Below are positions 14,601-26,600 of a stretch of 64,000 nucleotides of DNA, piece by piece (position 1 is the stretch's first letter; every line of letters begins with the position of its first letter). The notes beneath the pieces are model-generated. The model saw nothing but the letters and a program-made list of their open reading frames with translations. It was not told where the DNA came from and did no database searches. Origin of the DNA: Xanthostigma xanthostigma (lineage: Eukaryota; Arthropoda; Insecta; Raphidioptera; Raphidiidae). Location: contig OY754469.1 in assembly GCA_963575645.1 (NCBI GenBank), positions 21,594,001-21,658,000 of the forward strand. Direction: 5' to 3'. The position numbers and the translations under genes are program-made.

Positions 14601-17600
14601 CAAAAAACTAACGGATACAGATCTTTCTTCTCCCTCGGATATCCGCGGATACGGATATCCGGCACATCACTAGTATCGGTCTATGTCGTTGCTTTGATCA
14701 TAGATAATATCTAAACAACAATTACTGAACCTGAATAATTGAATTTGATTTTATGCATTTTTTATGTTTATGAAGAAAAAAGTGCATATTACCTGGCTTT
14801 AATATCATTGGAAAAGATTTGCTACGGAATTGTAGTTTCACAAGACCAATCGTAGCCACCATTTCTAAAGTATGTAATAATACTGACTCGGCATACACTA
14901 AAAGTGACTTTGATATTTCAACTTTATTTTGATTATCTGTAAAATATAAAAATCGTTGTTTTCATGATCGAGTTTTTAATTATACAGAAATAAAAATAAC
15001 AGAGCTTAGGGAAAAAATAGGGTTAGGGTAAAAGTTGCACGCCATATCACTTATGATAGTGTAGGTACAGCATCATTCTGTTCATTTGCCTGGTATAATT
15101 TGGCAAAGCGTAAGGAATCTGGTGATCGTGTATGAAATAAATTCGCGCAATACAAATACGTGTTATAGAAGAAGGAACAATATAATTAGGGGATCAACTT
15201 TTTCAAAGTCAAAAATCATTAACAAAAATATTAAGAGCACTGTGGTTTGAATCTAATAAAAAATATAGAATAGTTACTTCTTACCACAACAAGTTTATTA
15301 GTGGATGTACATTTCGAGAGCTATGCTCTCATCTTCAGCAATACACTAAACTAGGTTCATAAACCTTGTTTATGAACCTAGTTTAGTGTATTGCTGAAGA
15401 TGAGAGCATAGCTCTCGAAATGTACACCCACTAATAAACTTGTTGTGGTAAGAAGTAACTATTCTATATTTTTTATCAAAAATCATTAGTTTTCAAACTC
15501 TTGTAAATTTGAGAAAATAATTCTTACCAGCATGCACATTTTTTTCCCAGAACTTTCATTGTCACAACGTGAAAGGTTTAGTCTTATGCTGGATGGCACA
15601 AATTATTGTCAAAAAATTTGATTTGACAATGACCTTAGATTGTAGCCATACATACTTATCCATATTAAAAGATTGTATTACTTTGAAGCGATATTTTTTA
15701 TAAACTGTGTATAGTGTATACATGTATTTAGCAGGTATTGTTTTTTTGCATAATTTTTACTTCGAAACAACACTTTTCTACGCATTTTGATCAAAATTTA
15801 GCGATCTTTTTCTATGCTGCCCTAAAAAGGCAAAGGACAGCAAGTGACATTTGTTTAAAAATGAGTTCATACTGAAACCAACGACAGCAGTAAGTGCTGC
15901 AGCAATAATTTTATCATCTTTAAAAAATGTTTCCCCAATGTTTTGGTTTCCATAATCTAAAATTCTGGACGGTCAATATATTTTTAGTAAATCTTGATTT
16001 ACTCAAATTCATAAGTTGATCACTTACTGCCTTTTTACGGAAGTATGTAGATCAATAATTTGTTTTTGTATGCGACTACAATCTTATGTTCTCATTCACA
16101 ATAACATTATACTGTTTTCAATGTATGGAAACTAAACATATGAACACGCTTTAAGGTCCTCGTCAAATCAAATTTTTTTGACAATTCTTTCTGCAATCCA
16201 ACTACTGAAAGTCAAACATGATCTTCAATATCGTTGTGATTTGCGGTTCGAAGGGACTATCACTCTGGCTTAATTATGCAAACAATAAAAACAAAACATA
16301 CCTGTTACAATTTCGGAAAGCTGAGGTGCGTTGAATCCAACTTTAACTTTCACAAAATCGTTTGGCTTTATAATACAAGGCAATGTTTGGGTCTTTGAAT
16401 TGACATCTTCATTTTGTACCATGAAAAACATCATTTGGTTTCCATCCTCAAGAAAAGAATGTATATTCATAAATTGCTTTATACTTTATAAATATTAAGA
16501 AATAAGAAATAAAATAATACTCACTTCATTTGAAATACAAAAACGTAATTTTAAAGGTGTATTGTTAGCATTACATACTTGTACTGTAACAAATTTTGTG
16601 CAATTTTCACCTACCAAATCAAAATTTATATGATCATTTTTTATGCCAGTAAAAAAAATCTAAAACCAATAATGTACGTTGTTAACATCAAATAAAAAAT
16701 CTTTAATTTAAAACCACCAACTGACACATTTTAATATGTGTCTATCTCTAAATAGATTGTGCTACTCATTCATATCTAATGAATACACATGGCAAACATT
16801 TCCGCAAATAACTATTGTATGTCCTACAACAAATTTTTTTGCAAATTACAAGAAGCTGGCTGAACTAATGATTCCACTGTAGTAGTGGCGGATTTAACAG
16901 TAAGCAAACTAAGTGGGAGTCCCAGGATACCATAGGGTCCCGAATTTCGCAGTATTAATTTTTTTTACAAAAAAAATCAAATTATCTTGTATATAGAGCA
17001 GTAAATTTTAAACCGCCTTGACACTGACAAAATATTTTAAAATTTATTTAATGTTCGGTATGAAATTTTTCATTGGTTCTCTTTTCTGTTAATAAATTTT
17101 TGAGAATTTTCTTGCGACTTCTATTTCTCACTTGAGTTTGAGGGACCCAAAATTTTTACCGTTCGGGGCCCCCACTTGACTTGAGTCGCCACTACATTGT
17201 AGTTTATGAAGTTACGCAATCCTATGTTTATCCCTATATTATTAAACGAGCTAATCTTGTATCTACCTATGTACCTATGTCCCTAAATATTTTCTCGAAA
17301 ACGGCCCTAACGATTTGGATGAAATTTATTGAAAAGGGATTTTGGGGGGCAAAAAATCGTTTTAGCTAGGTCTCATCTCTCGAAAAAATCGTTTTCTTAC
17401 AAATTTTATCATTATAAAAATCAATTTTTTGACGTATGAAAATACTTAAATATTGTAAGTAGGTTTTGGAATTTTATACAATGAAACAATTGTTTTCAAA
17501 ATATTATGACAGTTAATCTTTAATTACTATCCAAGTGAGACTTAAAATAAATACGTATTTGAAAGAAAGTTAAAAACAATTATTATTATAGGTGAGCAAT

Positions 17601-20600
17601 TTTAATAAATAAATTTTTAACCTAAATTTGAAGCGAAAGATGCAATATCATAGATCAAGATGACGGCGAATCAGTTTTACAAGTACTGGATTGCCATAAG
17701 GGCCGACAATCCTCTCCACAAAGGAGTCAAACTGTTTCAGCAATATTATCTTATTGCTCCACAAAAGGAAGCGAAGCTTCCCCAGAGAACCTATGGTTCT
17801 TATATGGAGATCCGAAGGCTCGACTAGTGTCGTTCACAACCGAGCGGGGAGCAGCCCCGCGAGGTAAGACTGTAACAAAGGTGGAGACGTAGGCTCCACA
17901 AAGGGAAGCGACAGAGAACCTACGGTTCTCAAAGTTTTGGCGATATCAGCATATCTGTATTTTATTTAACTTTCCGAGCAAAGCTCGGTCACTCAGGTAC
18001 TTTTATTTATTTATGAAATAATTATGCATTTCAAGGTTACCTACCAAAAATTTTAAAAAGAGACAAATGAATAATGTAAACAAATGACTTCAACTTTTTT
18101 AATTGTAAAGAATTTATTTGACAGTTTCTATTTTAGTTGCAATAAAACTCCTGCTAATAAATGTGTCAGTCAGCTGTGCCCTATGGCTGTGCCTCAACAT
18201 CTACTCTATATTTTACAAAAGTCACATACCTTTGGATCAACAGATTCCACTGTCAAAGAGTGTTTGACTATTTTCTCTACATTAGTAACCATATCCTTTA
18301 ACATAAATTCAAAATGAACTAACATTGATTCTGCAACATGTGTTGTAATATTTAACTGAAAGAAATGCAGAAATTTATTAGTCTTCAATACATAATATTT
18401 TTCTTCGTTTTGTACTTCCACTCAAAAAACCGAACTCTTACAGGCTTAAAAGATCACTCTCGGTCTGTTTGTCACAGCTTATTTTCTTCGAATCTACTGC
18501 ATGAAAAAAGTCAACATTTGGTACATGTGTAAAGTTAGATAAACCAATTTCGAACATAGAGTGTAAATAAACGAATTTCGATTTTGGGAAGCAAATTAGG
18601 AAATTAAAAATAAATTATTTTTCAAGAGCATCATGTGATATATCTCATGAAAGAGCTCGTTGTAAGAAATACATCATTTTAAAATGCATAGTTTAAATGA
18701 TATTAAAGAAAATGTAAGAAAATCGAGCACCCCTCCTCCCATCTCCGAAACTAGAGCTCAAAATTTTGAAAAAAAAAATAGGGTATATAAAATCATACTC
18801 ATAGTTTACAGAAAAACCTAACCAAAAATTTTAAGTCTTAAAGTTCTCATGGAAAACAGAATGGTACGGAACCCTCTCCACGCGAGTTTGATTTGCACTT
18901 AAGCATTCTTTATTATTAATGTTACCAGAGGCTATTCATTAATTACGTAAGGACGATTTTGGGCATTTTTGACGCCCCCCCCCCAACCACCATGTAAAGA
19001 CATGTAAGATTCCACGGACTCCCCTTCGCCCTTCCAGGGTTGGTCTGGGGTCTAAAAAATTACCGTGAAAATTGTTAAGCCTCTACGAGACCGTGTAACT
19101 AAAAAGAAAAAAAATCCGGACCGGACTGGACCAGCCCGCGGAAAAGTTCCAGTATTCCCTGAGACCAGATCGATGTTGCCCCCTTCTTACGTAGAATTTT
19201 ACTTAGTTTTCCTAAATAGCGAAGTACAACTTTTTAAGTACTGAAAGACCTATCTAGTAGAATACATTTAAATCAATCATTAAAAATGAAAGAAATAGAT
19301 CTCATAGTTGCTTTACCTAATGCTTGCTAATGCTTTTGCTCTCAAATATCACTCTACATTGGAAAATGCATGTTCAGACTTGTAAAAATAATATAAGAAT
19401 GGCTTTTACCCTCTCCCCCGAGATAAGGTAATGTAGAGATTTTTTAACCTCTCCTCCTCCCTCTCGGGACACTTATGTAATTAATGAATGGGGCTATTTA
19501 TTAAAAAAACATTGGAGGCCCAATGCGTTTGTTTCAGTTTTTTTGAGACACTGTGTACGAACCTGTAAATCGACTGAAGTTATTGGTTTAATCAAAGCGT
19601 CATCCATTTTCCCATCAATTGAGATTACGTCTCTGATATCAGATAAAAGCGATCCATTTTCCAAATGAACACTTTCGACACTATAATTAGCAAGAATCCA
19701 TCGATTTGAGCATGATTCAAGAGTAATTATTACTTGCATTGGTATGTTAGTATAAGCATTATATTTCTTTGATTTTATTCTAAACCACTGATCTGTAGGA
19801 ATATTTTCAACAACAGAATTATCTGAACAGCTGCCAGAACTATCAAGCGAATCGACGCTGTTTGTAGCACTTTCTGATAAATTTTTAGGAGATCTTATTT
19901 TATGAATATGTTTTACTTGTTCTTGTGTTATCCAACTATCATTTGCATGGCTTATACTTCGATCAATGTCATCGCATTCATCCAATTTCGGTAATGTTGT
20001 TTTAGTAGATGTATAAAAATGATGTTTTAACCTTTTCTGACTAGTGTTAGTTGATGGAATGATATTATCATTGTTTGTGTCATCAGTATCAATGTTTATT
20101 TCTTCACTTTCCGACGCATTATTCTGAATATTTTGCAAGTTGGAAGTATCTTTCAAAATTTTATGGTTATTTGTTTCAGAATTATTAATTTGTCTCGTTG
20201 ATTCGTTATAGTATGAATTACAGGAATAAGCAGACGAGGGAGAAAGCTGTCTTTGATCAGAATATTGAGTCGGTTTCAACTGAGACAAATTAACTTTCGA
20301 TTCTGTTTCCGCTTGCTCCGAATTAAATGTAGACGATTGGCTCAGAAGAGACCTTGTTCTGGACGGACACGATTCAGTTCTGTCATCGAGTAATGTACTA
20401 CTTAAATCGCAATTTTCAAGCGTTGCGTTCTCGTTAGAAGCAAATGACTCAATATTTCGTTTGTTAAGTAAAACAGCAATAATATCTTGAGCATTGTGAT
20501 CTTTCAACCTTCTAATATTTTCCTGAATTGCCGTTAAGCTCATGACACTCATAGATTGTCTCGAATTCAATGACACGTCTGAAAAATTTTGATTCAAATT

Positions 20601-23600
20601 TTCCACACTAGAAAAACTAGAATTTTCCGGTTCCAAATTACGTTCTGGTGATTCGTCAATTAACGGAACCGGTTGCCGTGACGATTTTACAGGACTCGAT
20701 TGAAGATGGAGGTTTTCAAGATTTTCAGTTTTTCGCAGAAAAAATTCGCCAATTGAAACTTTGCTCGAACTGAAAAAATTATACACAAATAAATAGCTAT
20801 AGTCTGCTATAATATTATGAAACACTCATTTTTGAAGTTACAGTGCAATATTAGAAAAGTTTATTATCCAAGCGTCCCTGGCGGGACTCCAACCCAAATC
20901 TGCCACTATCGCGGCGGCTGAATTTTCATTTAATTTGCAGTGACATATCTAAGCAATCAACAGCTAACTATTTTCCGCATCATATGAGAACTAATTTTTA
21001 CCTTAGGTAAAGTCAGACATGAACCTTTACTATAGGCTGTGTGCACGAAGCCTACTAACGCCGCTATTTAACTCACTTTTTATGGAAATCGCGACATGTT
21101 TCTATAAGTCAAAAACTTTAGTTGGCCATACGTAATAAGAAAAACTGCTTTTAATTTTTTATACAATAAAAATCGGATTGTAAACCATTATATAAATAGC
21201 ATAACATAAAAGGTACCTGAGAATTATTTATTTATCAATTATGATGTACAATATATAAATAATTAATTTGTTTATATTGACAGCGTAACGTCAAATTGTG
21301 GCGCCAATGGTCTTTATTCTACTTAAATCGCCATCGGCGCAACAACTCGGAACACAACAAGCATTTCCAGATCGCCCAGTTTTGACCATGTTTTCATTGC
21401 AATTAAAAAACATCCTAAAATTATAACTATTTTCACTTTTAATAAACATTGCTCACTGACATATGGAAAATTTGAGTTTGAAGTTTCCCCTAGTGCTCAC
21501 CACAAACGCTCGCATCAATAAATTTGTAACTCCGCCTCCTTGTACATAACCTATAGCGAGAGGTATGGGTGAATCAAAGATGAAATTTATCCAGTTAAGT
21601 CATAGAAGTTACACTTCTTAAATTGAAAATATCTTTAATAAGGTTAATTAATTACTTATTTATTAAGTTATGAAAAAATAAGATTTTACCCTATGTTTAA
21701 AACTTACTCTGTAAAAAAACTTTTTGAACCAGAAGACTGCGAAAACGACGAAAAGACTTCACTCTGATTGCCTCCACTTTGACTAGATTTTGGAATGTCT
21801 GCATTTGTTTTCTGCCATGATAATTCATCTTCATTTAATTTTTTCAATGCCTATTATTTTTATAATAAAATTTTTAGTCTCAAAACAATGTAGTTTAAAT
21901 ACGATATTATAGATAATGTGACTGTTAGACATTTGCAAAACAATTCCTAAGATAGAGTGAAAATGGAACGTTTCCTTCACGGAGTGGAACTAGTTTGTGG
22001 AATGACAATCCAGTTTCGCTGGCACCTCAGCGTTGTAGGAAAAAAGGATTGAAATCTTTCACAATCTTTCTTTAGTATGTAAGTTATAAAGTGTCAAGTT
22101 TAACCAAACGCGCCTTCCTCGTGAATTATGCATTTCACGCATATTCTCTCGGCAGGGAACGAACACAATAATCGTTATTGGCGACAGTTAGTTTTCATGA
22201 TAAACTCGGAAAGATATTTGGATATGCTAAGGTGCGTTTTAAGAAAAGATAGGAAGCGCCTCTGACAAAGTAAGTAGTTTTCGGAATTACGCAGGTTCAG
22301 GACTACCTCAGTCTGCTGTTAGTAAATTAAAAATTTTAAACATTCTATACAAATAGATATCTACCATTGCCAGCGTCGGTCTGGCCTCAGAGAATACCGG
22401 GACTTTTCCTAGTGGACTGCCGGTCCTCCGTAGGCTGGTCCGGTTCACGTAGAGGCGTGATGAGTTCGTTTACTTTGTTTTGAACAATAGGTCATATGCA
22501 TGATTTTTTTTATATTTTTAATAGATTATTTAGTCAACCATAATACGGAAAAAAAATTGATAATCATTTTAAAATGTAATATTATCATAAGAAAAAAATA
22601 TTAAATTTCACATTCAAAAATAGACAGTTTAAACAATCGGCCATGTTCGCGGGCTTATGTGACGTCATGATATACGATGCATGTCAACCTTGATGTCAAA
22701 TTGTCAATGTTCTAAATGAAGTTTATTTGTTGTTTTCTCTAAATACTGACATAATCTTACTGTGAGACGACACAGTCGTCATGAAAACTGTTGTTGATAT
22801 AATATACTCTGACGTCACGATGCGTTTTGAGAATTCGAAAATAGCGCTTATTTTCTACATTTCTTTTTTATTAGTTGTATTTTTTTCAGTGATTAGATTA
22901 ATAAAATAACCATTACGTTATGATCAAGAACTAAAATATATTTCGAAATAAAAATTTTAACCAATTTGGAGTTTTATGCATATGACCTATTGTTTGACAA
23001 TTTTCCCGGTAAGTTTTTAGGTACCAGACCGATCCTGACCATTGCTGACGTTACGAAGCATTATTAAAATATATTATTCAACAACAATGTCCAAACTTGA
23101 GCCCAAACCTTGCACTCTAATTCAGTCGCAGCAATATATAATTTGTCAGAGAACATTATTTTAGCGTTTTGGTTGAAGTTTTTAAGCTATTCAATTAAAA
23201 AAACAAACAGTATCTATAAATTTTTTACATGTCAAAATGACATGTTTCGGAAAACTTAGAGGGAAAACGCCCCAAAATAAAAAAAAGTCAGAGGAAATAG
23301 GTGTCAGACTAGGCCTAATGAAGCCATATACAAAGTTTGGGGAGAGTATTTGTCAGTAAAATTTTTGCCGACAGACACTCTGACTATCACTACAAACGCT
23401 CGCATCGAAAAATTTGTAACTCCGCCACCTTGCACATAGCCCATAATGAAAGATTTTGGTTTGACTGATACTGTTTGGATTAAATAATTTTTTATAAGGT
23501 TCGTTTCAAGCAGCCGCGAACGGTAACAAAACCGTACACAGTCTTGTTACTGAGCAAGACTGTCTTGCGCAGCATCGATTTTTGAGCTAGTGCGCAAGTC

Positions 23601-26600
23601 AGTCTTGCGCAGTGACAAAATTGTGTACAGTTCTATTACCGTTCGCGGCTGCTTGGAACGAACCATATTGCATTGTAACGTCAACAATGGATGTTTCATA
23701 ATATAATAGAAAAACTATAGCTATCTATTTGTATATTTATAATCTCACGTTCGGGTTCACTAATGAAACTATTACGCAAATTATTACTTTATTTTAAGAA
23801 GTTGGTAACAATTCAGATTCAATGTATTCTTTTTTTGCGTCAAGATTGACATTATATATCTTTTATTACTCTGATATTGTTTATGAAATATAGAAATTAA
23901 GAAAAACATAAGGATATTTACCTGGTCTCCTGATAAAAAATCATCACCTAAGTCAAATTCAGGTTGCGATACGTTGCTGAATCTTGAATCTAAGGTATTA
24001 ATCGATTCTCTTTCCTTATTCAGCGACAAAGTGTATGTAGCCTCTGGGAGTTTTGTCTACAATTAAAAAAAAAATATCTTCTTAAATTTCAATATATAGT
24101 TAGTTTTTGATTGAAGAATTGCAATGTCATTGAAAAAATACGAATTGTTCAGCTTGTTTACAGAGCTGGTATAGATTGTGAGATTAAAAAACCCATGATT
24201 TTTCCTGGTTTAAAGTATGCATTTTCGTGAATCTATTTTATTATAAAAAAATACGATAGTAAAAATCTTTCAGCGATTATATATTTTATTAATAAATAAA
24301 ATTATCGACCAATTTTTCAGACAAATATATAAACAAAAAATAATAATTAATATATTGACGTTCGGTCCGGATTTGGATCTTCTTCAGAACTGATCTAAAA
24401 AATATAAAAATAGTTAATAATTAATTTCTAACTATTTTTATATTTTTAGATCAGTTCTGAAGAAGCTCCAAATCCGGACCGAAAGGTCAATGTATTAATT
24501 ATTATTTTTTGTTTATATATTTGTCTGAAAAATTGGTAGATAATTTTATTTAATGAAGAATTCTAATCAGACGTTAATCAAAAATTTGAATATATTTTAT
24601 TAATTTGGTTCGGTGACATAAAGTTGTTTTTTACACAATGAACTTTATTTTTGAGAAGTAAAAAATTCAAACAGTGGAAAACTTCAAAAGAAAACTAAAA
24701 TAAAAAATAGAAATCATTTTTTAGTACGTTGATAACTTACAGTAGACACAAATTTAATTCAAAAATTACCTGCACTGTGTCAGGAACAGGTTGTTTATCA
24801 CTCGATAGATCTGAAACAGTCGAAGATCTGGCTGATATTTCACTTGCATTAAAAATGTCCTGAAATCAAGCGAAATATGTAAACTCTTTATTTTACTTTA
24901 ACTAACAAAAATTACAATATCATGTATTATTACATTAATTAGTTATTACCTCCGGCCTAACACATAAGACCTAAAAGTTGGGATAGCAAAAAGTGCGAAA
25001 TAAAATTAAAAAAAAAAAAAATTGGCCAGACTTCAAAAAATGCCACCAAAAATTAAATAATTTTTCTTTTCGTTTTACAATCATCTTCCCTACGTAATTC
25101 AAATGGAAGTTGGCGCAATAGTCATGGCAATTGTTCTAACTTGAACTTTGAAATAAAAAAAAAAAATAATTTTAGAAGTTATGTTTTATAGTGCCCGCGG
25201 TGAGAGTTGAAGATTTATTAATATTTTATAAAAATAACTATGTATAAAAGTCGTGTCATATTTTTCCACTTAAAACTTTTTTTATTGCATCTCATAGTTT
25301 TTTTGATTCCTTCTTTGAAGCCTGCTCAATATTCTTTTTAATTAATTTTAATTAACATTTTTTACGCCCTTGTCATTTTATTTTAGATCACCCAGGCAAA
25401 TCTTGATAATGCGATTAGTCTATGGTTCTTTCTCATACAACTCTAAACCCAAATCGGTTCAGAACTTTCCGAGATAATTTCTACCATACACGACATACGT
25501 ATACAATTTTCAGACTCGGTTTACATTTTTAATTCACTGTTCATTTTCCTTCTTGAAAAGAGAACAGTGAAAATATTTTTACGATCGCTCGAGTACTTCT
25601 TGAGATAATATTTTTATAACATTATGTTAACAACTCACATTATTCTCTGGCTGGTTCGATTTAACAGAATTTATGTCAACTTTAGAAACTCCTTCGGTCC
25701 TCGTTGGTCTTCTTGGAGTCTCAACAATACTAAAATCAAAACTGCTTCCAATATCACTTGAACTGGCGTTGCTAATAGCACCAGTTGAATCATTTCTTGC
25801 CATTATCTTTGGTTCCAATAAATACGACGGTAATGCAGAAATGGGTTTATCAACTAAAGGTTTTTTTGAAGAACTTTTTTCTAAAGTTTGCAATGCTAAC
25901 TTCATTTGAAGGCGCAAGTTTTCAGATGAATCAGATGTTCTTTTTGTAACTGGATTTGGCTGTTTAAAAATGGCATTTTCTTCAGGTGATGATTTTTCAC
26001 TCACACTGAAATCTAAACATCATAATTTATTTTTACCTATTTAGCTCCTTATATTTATTTTAAGATAATGAACTTAAATAATATGCTTTCTCATATATTC
26101 TAAAGTTATCTTTAGATACAGTTGTTATCCGTCCAGGTTTCCTCAGATGTCCTCATTTTAACGGCGTCCGGGGAGTGTCCGGACGGGGTTTTGTTTAGTC
26201 TGGATTTTAAAATGACTAGATAAATAATTTTTTATCAAGAGGCGATAGTAGAATTTCGTTTGCCTAATGCGAAAAGATTTATTTTTGCTTATCGGAAAAA
26301 GAAAGAGTTATGGTTTGGTTAGGTATTCTAATTTTTATAAGGTTCTTTAATTTAATTACCAAAGAGAATAGAGATACAATTCAATGAAAGCTTGTAAAAT
26401 TCCATAAATTACTTTAATTTTGTACGTTAAGTTGCACCAAAGATAGTAAAAATCCATCAATACTAATTCTGTAATATAATTTGTAATGTAGTAGTTAATT
26501 ATAATAATAAATATAACCAGTTGTAACAAAGTATTTAATTTCATTAGTAAAATATATTTATTTTTTTTTGGTAATTATGTTCGGGTTTTGAGCTCAAAAA

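Noticed and set aside
25673..25909. Plus-strand frame over spd-2 exon 3
   Set aside because: Antisense shadow of a real exon.
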